Positions 6,824 to 14,130 of a DNA stretch of 25,507 nucleotides are shown here, in pieces; positions within the stretch are counted from its first letter, which is position 1; each line of letters opens with the position of its first letter. A program made the position numbers and the translations under genes. The stretch comes from an uncultured Flavobacteriales bacterium (GTDB lineage Bacteria > Bacteroidota > Bacteroidia > Palsa-965), in assembly GCA_946478675.1 (NCBI GenBank), contig CAMLEF010000020.1:1-25507 (forward strand). Reading direction: 5' to 3'. The notes under the pieces were generated by a model. It did no database searches, was not told where the DNA came from, and worked only from the letters and a program-made list of their open reading frames with translations.

Positions 6824-6853
6824 ATCAATACATGTGTTTCATGTGTTTGCCGC

Positions 6854-6888
6854 AAAAAACTCCGCCTCCAGCGGGGTTTTTTGTTTTC
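6854..6888 (+). terminator. Rho-independent terminator of lipoprotein cassette 2
   Basis: AAAAAACTCCGC pairs with GCGGGGTTTTTT (one T-G wobble) around CTCCA, followed by GTTTT. Its sequence differs from the terminator of cassette 1 although the UTR before it is conserved, so the terminators have diverged or been exchanged. Confidence 0.85.
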
Positions 6889-6926
6889 GAACGTTTCTGA
6901 AAACGTAAGAAGTTGTCACAGTCGTC

Positions 6927-6956
6927 TTGCGACCGGTCCGGCACGGCCTACCTTTA
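6927..6956 (+). promoter_or_regulatory. Putative promoter of the T9SS type A protein gene
   Basis: TTG (6927-6929), a 19-nt spacer and TACCTTTA (6949-6956), one mismatch from TAnnTTTG. The ATG follows only 5 nt after the -7 element, so the transcript would be leaderless or nearly so. Confidence 0.45.
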
Positions 6957-6961
6957 CTTCC

Positions 6962-8434
6962 ATGAAACGACCGCTTCACCTTCTTCCCGTCCTGTTGCTG
7001 CTCCTCAGTGCAGCGTCTCTCCCCGCACAAAGCTGGCGCGCCGTCCAGGGCGGCACCGAAGCGTTTTTCCTTTGCTCGCATTCGCCTTGCAGCTATTCCT
7101 ATTATTCCGATTACCTCACGGGCATCAAATGCGACTCGGTGAACGGAAGCGGCGGCGACACGCTGTATTACCCGTATCGCACGATGCTGAAGGATGACAC
7201 TACGAGCGCTTATTGCAATGTGAATCCCGCTTATCCCAACCTACCCGGTAGCCGCATCCGCATCGACGCGAACAGCCGGCATGAATTCTATACGCTGAAC
7301 GGCGACACGATCACGCTGCGCACGAACACGGCCGTCGGCGATACGCAAACCATTTATCGCTGGGCGAACGGCGACCTGCTGCTCGGCATTCACGCTTCGA
7401 CGGCGCTGCAATCGTTTGCGAACCTTACCGATTCCGTCAAGACGTATGCGTTGCAGGCGGTGAATGCTTCGAACGTCGCGATCGTTTCCTGGTGGAACGG
7501 GAAGAGCATCGCCGTTTCGAAAAGCAACGGCCTTGTCAGCATCATGAGCATTCGTGATTTTCCGGCTGACACGATGATGCTCACGCGTGTAAAAGCCCGT
7601 CGTCTCACGTACGGCGACATTTATACGTGGCAGCCGGGTGACGAGCTCCACGAAAGCGAAGACGCGGTCAGCATGTCCAACAGCCAGTGGAATACTTCAC
7701 GGCTGACCAATCGCTACATCCTGTCGCGCACGATGATCAACCCCGACAGTGTGGTGTTCACGATCCACGATATCGGGCAATACCATACGAATGCGCCGCC
7801 GCAAACCACCTATATCAACGATACGGTGCAGCTTTCCATTGGACGGCTGAGCAGCTTTATTCAAACCGCCATGCCGATGCAAACGATTTACGACAGCACA
7901 TTCACCTGGTCCGGTTATCCGGCGGTGTACACGTACGATCTGCTGCTGCAGAACCACGATTGCGGAAAGCTCAGGATGGCAGAGCATCAATACAACAGCA
8001 TCAGCGACACCGGCAGCTGCGTGCATTACGAAAACTTCGAACCGTTCATCCACGACAACCATTACGTGGAGAATGTCGGCGGTAATTTCTTCGTCGAATG
8101 GCCGCATTTCTTCAACAATTATTCGAATGTTCGTTGCGATTTTCTCTATTACAACAGCCCGTTGTTTTCGTGCGGAACACCGGTGTATGTGGGCGTAGAA
8201 AATCTTCCTGCGAAAGAAGCGGCGCGCATTTATCCGAATCCTGCGACCGACCAGCTGACGCTTGAAGGCGCAGTTGCCGGAACGCGTGTTGAAATTTTCG
8301 ATCTGCGCGGGCAATTGATCTCGACATCCGTTGCCGACGGAAAACCGATCGATGTTTCGATGCTTGATGCGGGCATGTATTTGCTGCGTCTCGAAGGCGG
8401 AGCGGGCGGTTGTTTCCGTTTCGTAAAACGGTGA
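6962..8434 (+). CDS. Secreted protein with T9SS type A C-terminal sorting domain
   Basis: A 490-residue protein. Start ATG 6962 gives a Sec signal peptide (MKRPLHLLPVLLLLLSAASLPAQS); an earlier TTG in frame at 6881 lies inside the previous terminator and is rejected. The central part (about 25-410) is Tyr/Asp/Thr-rich, contains several Cys (CSHSPCSYSYYSDY, CGKLRMAEH) and matches no catalytic family I recognise. The C-terminal 70-75 residues are a T9SS type A sorting domain: ARIYPNPATDQLTLEG, VEIFDLRGQLI and MLDAGMYLLRLEGG. This predicts export by Sec, then outer-membrane translocation by the type IX system and attachment or release at the cell surface. The gene stands alone behind its own promoter. 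Confidence 0.88.
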   Translation: MKRPLHLLPVLLLLLSAASLPAQSWRAVQGGTEAFFLCSHSPCSYSYYSDYLTGIKCDSVNGSGGDTLYYPYRTMLKDDTTSAYCNVNPAYPNLPGSRIRIDANSRHEFYTLNGDTITLRTNTAVGDTQTIYRWANGDLLLGIHASTALQSFANLTDSVKTYALQAVNASNVAIVSWWNGKSIAVSKSNGLVSIMSIRDFPADTMMLTRVKARRLTYGDIYTWQPGDELHESEDAVSMSNSQWNTSRLTNRYILSRTMINPDSVVFTIHDIGQYHTNAPPQTTYINDTVQLSIGRLSSFIQTAMPMQTIYDSTFTWSGYPAVYTYDLLLQNHDCGKLRMAEHQYNSISDTGSCVHYENFEPFIHDNHYVENVGGNFFVEWPHFFNNYSNVRCDFLYYNSPLFSCGTPVYVGVENLPAKEAARIYPNPATDQLTLEGAVAGTRVEIFDLRGQLISTSVADGKPIDVSMLDAGMYLLRLEGGAGGCFRFVKR

Positions 8435-8444
8435 TGGTTTTTAA

Positions 8445-8452
8445 TACTTTTG
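8445..8452 (+). promoter_or_regulatory. Putative -7 promoter element before the lipoprotein gene
   Basis: TACTTTTG matches TAnnTTTG exactly, 22 nt before the ATG at 8475. No clear -33 TTG is placed 17-19 nt upstream, so the promoter is plausible but incomplete. Confidence 0.4.
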
Positions 8453-8474
8453 CTGAAATCGCAAAACCCACTCC

Positions 8475-9347
8475 ATGAAATTTATGACGCTCTGCGCCCC
8501 GGCGCTGCTGCTCTTCGCCGCTTCGTGCGGGAACAGCAAAAAATCAAATCCCATCAGCGAGGAAACTTCGCATTATTACGACAGCATTCGTGTCGCTGAT
8601 TCCATTGCGGAAAACGCCCCGCCGGTCGAACTCGATTTCACGGCCGCGCGCGATAAAGCCAATGACAAAAAACGTGTCATCATTGAAGGATACGTAGCGA
8701 TTCCGTCGGTTTCTTACACGTCCGAAAAAAGCGTTCAGCTCGACTTTATTGAGCGTCCCAACGAGTTCGGAACGTCGAGCGGTTTCATCGCTTCGATGAA
8801 CGTGGGCAAAGGCAACAACACGATGCTGAAGATCCCGGCAAAATATACGGAAGAGGATATCAAAGTAACCGGCAACAGCGGCGAAGCGATTCGCGTCGGT
8901 GATCACGTGCGCATGACGGGACGTTTGTCGGTGAACGATTCGTACTGCTCCATCGATTGCGAAAAAATCGAGAAGACCGAGCCGGTAAAAGTGGATTATG
9001 GAAAGCTCACGACCACGAAGCTCACGGGAGATAACATGGGCGATAAAGGCACCGAAGATCATCTCGTGTTTGCAGAAGGAACGATCGACACGCCGATGAT
9101 GACGATGGGCGATGCATACACGTTCGTTTATCTCGATCTCGATGGCAGCCGCGAATCACGCGTAACGCTCAATCTCCAGTATGGCGAAACGCCCGATCAT
9201 CTCGAGCGACTGCCCGATCATTATGGCGACAAAGACTGGAAAATTCACAATGATGAAGGCGAAGTGGTCTCGCTGAAAAAGAAAGTGCGCGTGTACGGCG
9301 TATGGCACAGCGGATCGCTTTACGTGGAAAGCATCGAGAATATATAA
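8475..9347 (+). CDS. Lipoprotein with two OB-fold-like beta domains
   Basis: A 290-residue protein. MKFMTLCAPALLLFAASC is a lipoprotein signal peptide with Cys18. Two beta-rich halves look alike in layout. The first, about 65-170, contains KRVIIEGYVAIPS, IRVGDHVRMTGRLS and CSIDCEKIEK. The second, about 195-290, contains HLVFAEGTIDTP, VTLNLQYGE and KKKVRVYGVWHSGSLYVESI. The pattern EGxV, then GDxVRxTGRL, then a final strand with ExI is what periplasmic OB-fold domains show, so two tandem OB-like domains are likely. This is a fold inference, not a family match. No enzyme motif is visible. It is monocistronic, with a terminator at 9367-9405. Confidence 0.72.
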   Translation: MKFMTLCAPALLLFAASCGNSKKSNPISEETSHYYDSIRVADSIAENAPPVELDFTAARDKANDKKRVIIEGYVAIPSVSYTSEKSVQLDFIERPNEFGTSSGFIASMNVGKGNNTMLKIPAKYTEEDIKVTGNSGEAIRVGDHVRMTGRLSVNDSYCSIDCEKIEKTEPVKVDYGKLTTTKLTGDNMGDKGTEDHLVFAEGTIDTPMMTMGDAYTFVYLDLDGSRESRVTLNLQYGETPDHLERLPDHYGDKDWKIHNDEGEVVSLKKKVRVYGVWHSGSLYVESIENI

Positions 9348-9366
9348 CCGCAGTTACATCCGTTTT

Positions 9367-9405
9367 ACCCGGGAGAGCAGCACGCTTTTCCGGGTTTCTT
9401 TTTTT
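9367..9405 (+). terminator. Rho-independent terminator after the OB-like lipoprotein
   Basis: ACCCGGGA pairs with TTCCGGGT (8 bp, one G-T wobble) around a 13-nt loop, followed by TTCTTTTTTT. It lies 20 nt after the stop. Confidence 0.8.
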
Positions 9406-9528
9406 AGAAAACGCTTACTTATTTATATAGCAGCGCGTCGCGTAAACCCGTGGTTTCCTGTTGAAAACCCTGCTTTCGGTTTATAACTATTTACGCGTTT
9501 TTCTTCGGGGCGCGATTCTCCTTTCCTC

Positions 9529-9536
9529 TACTTTTG
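9529..9536 (+). promoter_or_regulatory. Putative -7 promoter element of the SPFH gene
   Basis: TACTTTTG is an exact TAnnTTTG match, giving a leader of about 36 nt to the ATG at 9580. No convincing -33 TTG is seen at the usual distance. The same octamer occurs before the genes at 8475 and 14131. Confidence 0.4.
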
Positions 9537-9579
9537 GTGTCTCAATTACTCATAGCCCTCTCCAAAAAAATTCTCAACT

Positions 9580-11508
9580 ATGGAAACTGTTCTACACTAC
9601 TGGTGGGTAGGAGCGCTCATTCTCCTGCTCATTCTTTACAAATTGATTTTTCGTTTACTCGGTATCATTATCATTCCTGAAGACAAGATCGGTCTCGTTA
9701 CGAAAAAGTTCGTGCTTGTCGGCGGGCACCGCCAGCTTCCTCCGGGGCGCATCATCGCGGTGAACGGTGAAGCCGGCTTCCAGTCGCAGACGCTCGCTCC
9801 CGGTATTTACTTCTGGCGCTGGATCTGGCAATACGAGATCAAGCTGCAGCCGCTTACTGTTATTCCCGAAGGCAAGATCGGCCTCATCGTGGCGAAAGAC
9901 GGTAACGAGCTCGAGACCGGTCACATCCTCGCGCGCAAAGTTGCCTGCGATTCGTTCCAGGATGCTGCCGCTTTCATCACCAACGGCGGACGCAAAGGTC
10001 GCCAGAGCGCGATCCTCACGGCCGGTACGTACCGCATCAACACGTTCCTCTTCGACGTGCTGCTGTACGGCATGACGGCGATCTCGGAAAACATGGTCGG
10101 CGTCGTCACCACGCTCGACGGCAAACCGATCGAAGAAGGCAACATCGCGGGCCGCAACATTGAAGGCCACAACAACTTCCAGGATGCGGATGCGTTCCTG
10201 AACAACGGCGGTAACAAAGGTCTGCAGCCGCAGGTGGTGCTCGCCGGTTCGTATTACCTCAACCCGTGGTTCATCCAGATCGAGCAGGTGAAGATGACGG
10301 AGATCCCGATCGGTCACGTCGGTGTCGTCATCTCGTTCATCGGTAACGAAGGCAGAGACCTCAGCGGCGTCGAGTTCAAGCACGGCAACATCGTCAGCAA
10401 AGGCGAGAAAGGCGTGTGGGCAGAACCGTTCGGTCCCGGCAAATACGCGGTGAACCCGTATATCATGCGCGTGGAAATGGTGCCTACCACCAACCTCGTG
10501 CTCAACTGGGCGAGCGCGCGCACGGAATCGCACCAGCTCGACAAACATCTCTCGACGATCACGGTGCGTTCGAAAGACGGCTTCCCGTTCAACCTCGACG
10601 TGTCGCAGATCATTCACATCCCGACGACGGAAGCGCCGAAAGTCATCGCGCGTTTCGGTAACATGAACAACCTCGTCAGCCAGGTGCTCGAGCCGACGAT
10701 CGGCAACTACTTCCGCAACTCCGCGCAGGATGCCGACGTGATCTCGTTCCTCAGCCAGCGTAAAGAGCGCCAGACCGCAGCGAAGGAACACATCGGCCAC
10801 GTGCTCGAGCAATACAACGTGTTCGGCGTCGATACGCTGATCGGTGATATTGCGCCGCCCGAATCGCTGATGAAAACGCTCACTGACCGTAAGCTCGCGG
10901 AAGAGCAGAACGTCACGTACGAAACGCAGAAGAAAGCGGAAGTCACCCGCCAGGCGCTCGAGAAAGAAACCGCGATCGCCGATATCCAGAAAGAGATCGT
11001 GAAAGCCGACCAGGGCGTTCTTATCGCCAACCGTATCGCCGATGCTGCCGTCAAGAAAGCGGAAGGTGAAGCGTCGAGCATCAAGATCCAGGCGAACGCC
11101 GAAGCGGAACGCACGAAAGTGATCTCGTTTGCCGAAGCGGAACGCACGAAAGTAACCGCGAACGCCGAAGCCGAAAAAGTGAAAGCGCTCGCGAATGCGG
11201 AAGCCGAGAAGATCGCGGTCACCGGTAACGCGGAAGCGGAGAAGATCCTCGCGATCGGTAAATCATCTGCGGAGTCGTATCGTCTTGCGGTAACAGCGAT
11301 GGGCGGCGACAACTTCACGCGCCTCAAAGTCACCGAAGCGATCGGCAAAGACAAGATCAAGATCATCCCGGAAGTGCTGATCGCCGGCGGCAACGGCAGC
11401 GATTCACCCAACGGACCGATCAGCGGTTTGCTCGGGCTGAAGCTGATGGAAGAGCTCGCGCAGAAAAAAACGGAGGAGAAGCACACACCTCCGCCGACGA
11501 ACCAGTAA
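9580..11508 (+). CDS. Membrane-anchored SPFH/flotillin-like protein with four tandem N-terminal beta repeats
   Basis: A 642-residue protein. A hydrophobic anchor spans about 8-32. Four related repeats follow, each starting with Ile-Pro/Ser then (I/V)G(L/V)V and ending in (A)G-x-Y-x-(I/L)N: about 32-94 (IPEDKIGLVTKKF, APGIYFW), 95-167 (IPEGKIGLIVAKDG, TAGTYRIN), 168-241 (ISENMVGVVTTLDG, LAGSYYLN) and 242-305 (IPIGHVGVVISFIG, GPGKYAVN). Repeats 2 and 3 also share FQDAxAFxxNGGxKG. Residues 306-435 are the SPFH/band-7 domain (ITVRSKDGFPFNLDVSQII, VLEPTIGNYFRN). Residues 437-565 form a long Ala/Glu/Lys helix with repeated NAEAEK/AEAERTK units. Residues 600-642 are a Gly/Pro-rich tail. SPFH proteins form large membrane-associated rings. 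Repeat region plus SPFH shoulder plus long helix is also the domain order of the eukaryotic major vault protein; that link is my inference. Confidence 0.88.
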   Translation: METVLHYWWVGALILLLILYKLIFRLLGIIIIPEDKIGLVTKKFVLVGGHRQLPPGRIIAVNGEAGFQSQTLAPGIYFWRWIWQYEIKLQPLTVIPEGKIGLIVAKDGNELETGHILARKVACDSFQDAAAFITNGGRKGRQSAILTAGTYRINTFLFDVLLYGMTAISENMVGVVTTLDGKPIEEGNIAGRNIEGHNNFQDADAFLNNGGNKGLQPQVVLAGSYYLNPWFIQIEQVKMTEIPIGHVGVVISFIGNEGRDLSGVEFKHGNIVSKGEKGVWAEPFGPGKYAVNPYIMRVEMVPTTNLVLNWASARTESHQLDKHLSTITVRSKDGFPFNLDVSQIIHIPTTEAPKVIARFGNMNNLVSQVLEPTIGNYFRNSAQDADVISFLSQRKERQTAAKEHIGHVLEQYNVFGVDTLIGDIAPPESLMKTLTDRKLAEEQNVTYETQKKAEVTRQALEKETAIADIQKEIVKADQGVLIANRIADAAVKKAEGEASSIKIQANAEAERTKVISFAEAERTKVTANAEAEKVKALANAEAEKIAVTGNAEAEKILAIGKSSAESYRLAVTAMGGDNFTRLKVTEAIGKDKIKIIPEVLIAGGNGSDSPNGPISGLLGLKLMEELAQKKTEEKHTPPPTNQ

Positions 11509-11522
11509 TCAATTGAAAAACG

Positions 11523-11556
11523 AAAAAGCCGTCACGATTGCGTGGCGGCTTTTTTT
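11523..11556 (+). terminator. Rho-independent terminator after the SPFH gene
   Basis: AAAAAGCCGTCAC pairs with GTGGCGGCTTTTT (13 bp, one T-G wobble) around a short loop, then TT. It begins 14 nt after the stop codon and is the strongest terminator in the window. Confidence 0.92.
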
Positions 11557-11602
11557 GTTGCAGGCTTCGGGAGCGCTTCGGCAATAAAGTGAGAAAGTTG
11601 CT

Positions 11603-11718
11603 ATAACCACAGAGGACCGCAGAGGTTTTTCACAGAGCGTCACAGAGGTTTTTTCTCCGTGGCCTCTGTGTATTTTCTTTGTGTTCCTCTGTGGTTAAGA
11701 ACAATCGATTCTCTTTAC
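11603..11718. repeat. CACAGAG-type palindromic intergenic repeat, copy 1
   Basis: Outer arms AACCACAGAGGA (from 11605) and TCCTCTGTGGTT (to 11696) are perfect 12-bp inverted repeats. The interior holds further CACAGAGG and CCTCTGTG units, so the single strand can fold into a long hairpin. The right flank (ACAATCGATTC) resembles the flank of copy 2 at 12347-12454. It lies just 3' of the minus-strand gene at 11739. I recall this type as a dispersed non-coding repeat of Bacteroidota genomes; no ORF is present. Confidence 0.8.
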
Positions 11719-11738
11719 TTCTTCAGTAACTTTTGGAG

Positions 11739-12233
11739 TCACGCGTTGCTGCGACGGAATAACCCCCATTCGTCTTCCGGCTCGTCGTCAGGAATTTTGT
11801 CGAACTCTTTTACCCATTGACGAAAGAGTTCGCGAAAGGTTTCCATCTCGCGGCGAAGCAAATCGATGTAATCGTTTTCAGCGGAGCTCATGGCGCGCAG
11901 CGAGTGATTGGACAGCCGCAGGAATTCCGCATGCGAACGGATAATGGCGGCATTCTGCATGCTCAGCACCCATGAGCCGCAATTCATCGCGCCGGCCAGT
12001 TTCGCTTCAATGATCATGGCCGATTCGAGCAGCAAGCCTCCGTTCATTTCGCGTTCGTCTTCCGGGAGACTTTCCACGATGGCGTTGACGATATTGTAAA
12101 TTTCCTTCGACTGTTTGGTCAATGGATGATTCTTGCGGCGTGTTTCTTCTTCGCGCAATTCCCGTTCTAATTCTTCCCGTTCTTCGGGTGAAAGCTCTTC
12201 GTTAAAATCAAAATCATCGTCGTCCCAGGTCAT
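11739..12233 (-). CDS. Conserved-looking acidic helical protein of unknown function
   Basis: A 164-residue protein starting at ATG 12233. The N-terminus is strongly acidic (MTWDDDDFDFNEELSPEEREEL), then a charged helix with EREL/EEET, then a helical body (KEIYNIVNAIVESLPEDER, LLLESAMIIEAKLAGAMN, a Ser/Leu-rich helix, ENDYIDLLRREMETFRELFRQW). It ends with an acidic linker and WGLFRRSNA. There is no signal peptide, membrane segment or recognised domain. A helical bundle acting in the cytoplasm is the most that can be said. It is probably transcribed alone: a -7 match lies 41 nt upstream, and palindromic repeats sit on both sides. Confidence 0.8.
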   Translation of the reverse strand: MTWDDDDFDFNEELSPEEREELERELREEETRRKNHPLTKQSKEIYNIVNAIVESLPEDEREMNGGLLLESAMIIEAKLAGAMNCGSWVLSMQNAAIIRSHAEFLRLSNHSLRAMSSAENDYIDLLRREMETFRELFRQWVKEFDKIPDDEPEDEWGLFRRSNA

Positions 12234-12273
12234 ACATCTTGTGTTTATATGGTTAAATAATTAGTGAAAGCAG

Positions 12274-12281
12274 CAAACGTA
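12274..12281 (-). promoter_or_regulatory. Putative -7 promoter element of the acidic helical protein gene
   Basis: The minus strand reads TACGTTTG, an exact TAnnTTTG, 40 nt upstream of the ATG. No TTG is positioned for a -33 element. Confidence 0.35.
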
Positions 12282-12346
12282 TAAAATTTAAAAGAGATGA
12301 AGCGGGTGGTTTTGCCGGGAGGTTCCGTTTTTCGGGAGCCTGTAGT

Positions 12347-12454
12347 TTTTAACCACGGAGGTTCACAGAGGTTTTTCACAGGAAACACAGAGTTTTTCTT
12401 CGTGTCCTCTGTGCTTTTTTCTCTGTGGTTAAAAGCAATCGGTTCACTATTCTA
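12347..12454. repeat. CACAGAG-type palindromic intergenic repeat, copy 2
   Basis: TTTTAACCACGGAG at 12347 and CTCTGTGGTTAAAA ending at 12434 are outer inverted arms with one mismatch. The inside contains CACAGAGG, CACAGAG and CCTCTGTG units like copy 1. The right flank GCAATCGGTTC matches the flank of copy 1 (ACAATCGATTC), so the two copies are in the same orientation and bracket the gene at 11739-12233. It begins 3' of the minus-strand gene at 12468. Confidence 0.8.
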
Positions 12455-12467
12455 CTGCCGTTTCATC

Positions 12468-13946
12468 TCAACTGAGCGCAGCACCCACCCTTGCGTTAAT
12501 CCATTCTGAAAAATCGAATTGCTTGTTCAGCGATTGATCATAAATCTTCTTCTGCTCCTTGCGCACTTCGACCACGTATTTCCGCAGCAGCGCTTTTTTC
12601 TTATCGCTCAGCGTTCCTTCCGAGAGCAGCCGCAATACTTCCGCGATTTTCGCATGCGTCGGGAATGTTTTTTCACGCGCGAGCAAACGTCGCAGCGCGT
12701 CGAGGCGATTTTCGAAAAGCTTGTCGTGTGTTTCGAAGAGCACGAGCTGGTAGAGCAGGCGCGTGTTGATGAGCAGCTCTTTCCGCAGGTGAATGCCTTC
12801 GGCGTTGAGGATCTTGTTGAACCACTTCGTCGCGCCTTTGAAATTTGTCGCCGTCAGCTCCGCTACGCCCATGAAGAAGAAAAGATCGTAGAGCATCGGG
12901 CTGAAACGAAGATCCATTTTGCGGATGCTGCTTTCAATTTTCTTCACCGTTGCCGCGCCGGCCTGCACGCGATGGGTTTTGTAGTAGAGATACAATTCGC
13001 TTTCGCAGGTGTTGATGAACACGAGCTGCGAAAGATTGGCCGCTTTGATGTTGTTCTCCACGAGGAAACGCCGCTGCTGGCTGATGAGCCCTTCCACTTC
13101 GTTGAATTTGCCGAGATAGAACATGACGTTGACGAGGTTGTTCATGTTCAGGTGATAAATGCCCGGCAGCTCATTGATGAATTGCGGCAGGGCGTCCATC
13201 AGCTTTTTGATCTCGGTGAAGACGTGGTAACGCCGCGCCTGGTCGTTGCGCACCGCGGAAAGAAGTCCGACGCTGGAATGATAATAGTAGTGCGTCCAGA
13301 AGCTGCTCACTTCGGGCCGCGACGGGTAGCTGTCGTGCAACTCTTTTTCCATCGCGTCGATCTGCGCGGGCGTTACGTTGCCTTTGTCGATGCGGATCTG
13401 GATGTTGAACGCATGCTTCATCAGCGTCGTCTGGTTGCGGATGATCTCGAGGATGCGCAGCTCTTCCGCCAGGCTTCTGTTCAGCGCCACGTCGTCTTCG
13501 TCTTTAATGAAGATGAGCGTTTCCCAGCGCACGAGCATGAGCAGCGTGGAGAATTTTTCGAGCAGGTACGCTTCTTTTTTCGCTTTGCGCAGCATCTTCC
13601 TGCAATGGCCGAACAGCCCGCGGTTGAACAGCATCTCGACGGTGATGACGGTGTTCGAGTAGCGCGAGAGAAATGTTTTTTCGCGGTTGAACAGGTTGAG
13701 GCTGTCGATGATCTGCCCGTAGAGATAGTGCTTTTCAGACGCGAGATGTTTGACGAACGGTTCGCCGGCGAATTTTTTTCGCAGCGCGGCTTCGTCGTAA
13801 CGTTCCTGCCGCCCGATCGCGTCGAACAGGCGGATGTAGTTGTTCATGCCGGAAGAGATGTGGCGCTGCGCGTAGATCTTGAAGTGCCGCTTCTCCGACA
13901 TGCTCATGCTGTGGATGAGCTGATGCAGGTCTTCGGTGGGTTTCAT
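12468..13946 (-). CDS. Large all-helical (TPR-like) protein of unknown function
   Basis: A 492-residue protein starting at ATG 13946. It opens with MKPTEDLHQLIHSMSMSEKRHFKIYA, then NNYIRLFDAI and YDEAALRKKF, a beginning I associate with a Bacteroidota-specific family without assigned function. The rest is a long series of amphipathic helix pairs (for example GATKWFNKILNAEGIHLRKE and NNLVNVMFYLGKFNEVEGL) that look like a TPR or alpha-solenoid. There is no signal peptide, membrane helix or catalytic motif, so a cytoplasmic scaffold or protein-binding role is inferred. It diverges from the adhesin gene at 14131. Any promoter lies within 13947-14046; only a weak TACCTTGC (13972-13979, minus strand) is seen. 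Confidence 0.82.
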   Translation of the reverse strand: MKPTEDLHQLIHSMSMSEKRHFKIYAQRHISSGMNNYIRLFDAIGRQERYDEAALRKKFAGEPFVKHLASEKHYLYGQIIDSLNLFNREKTFLSRYSNTVITVEMLFNRGLFGHCRKMLRKAKKEAYLLEKFSTLLMLVRWETLIFIKDEDDVALNRSLAEELRILEIIRNQTTLMKHAFNIQIRIDKGNVTPAQIDAMEKELHDSYPSRPEVSSFWTHYYYHSSVGLLSAVRNDQARRYHVFTEIKKLMDALPQFINELPGIYHLNMNNLVNVMFYLGKFNEVEGLISQQRRFLVENNIKAANLSQLVFINTCESELYLYYKTHRVQAGAATVKKIESSIRKMDLRFSPMLYDLFFFMGVAELTATNFKGATKWFNKILNAEGIHLRKELLINTRLLYQLVLFETHDKLFENRLDALRRLLAREKTFPTHAKIAEVLRLLSEGTLSDKKKALLRKYVVEVRKEQKKIYDQSLNKQFDFSEWINARVGAALS

Positions 13947-14046
13947 CCTTGGGGTCAGATGTTAGAGGTTTGCAAGGTACAATTTCAATTGAAGAAAAGC
14001 CGGGCGTTTTGGCAATCAGACATCCAATAATCAACAGAATTTTGGC

Positions 14047-14076
14047 TTGCTGCGGATAAATGCCCGTTTACTTTTG
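14047..14076 (+). promoter_or_regulatory. Promoter of the SprB-repeat protein/PorP operon
   Basis: TTG at 14047-14049, a 19-nt spacer, then TACTTTTG at 14069-14076. Both elements and the spacing fit the Bacteroidota housekeeping consensus exactly. The predicted leader before ATG 14131 is about 50 nt. This is the best promoter match in the window. Confidence 0.65.
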
Positions 14077-14130
14077 ATTGCTGCTTTCCCCCAAAAAAGG
14101 GATGTCGATCCACACCAAACGCACCACCGC

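Noticed and set aside
9655..10812. 385-residue minus-strand frame antisense to the SPFH gene
   Set aside because: Long antisense frames are expected here because of the biased codon use of the SPFH gene; the translated sequence shows no domain.
12519..14030. 503-residue plus-strand frame antisense to the helical protein gene
   Set aside because: It is a Phe/Val/Arg-rich shadow; the minus strand has a coherent helical protein with a conserved-looking N-terminus.
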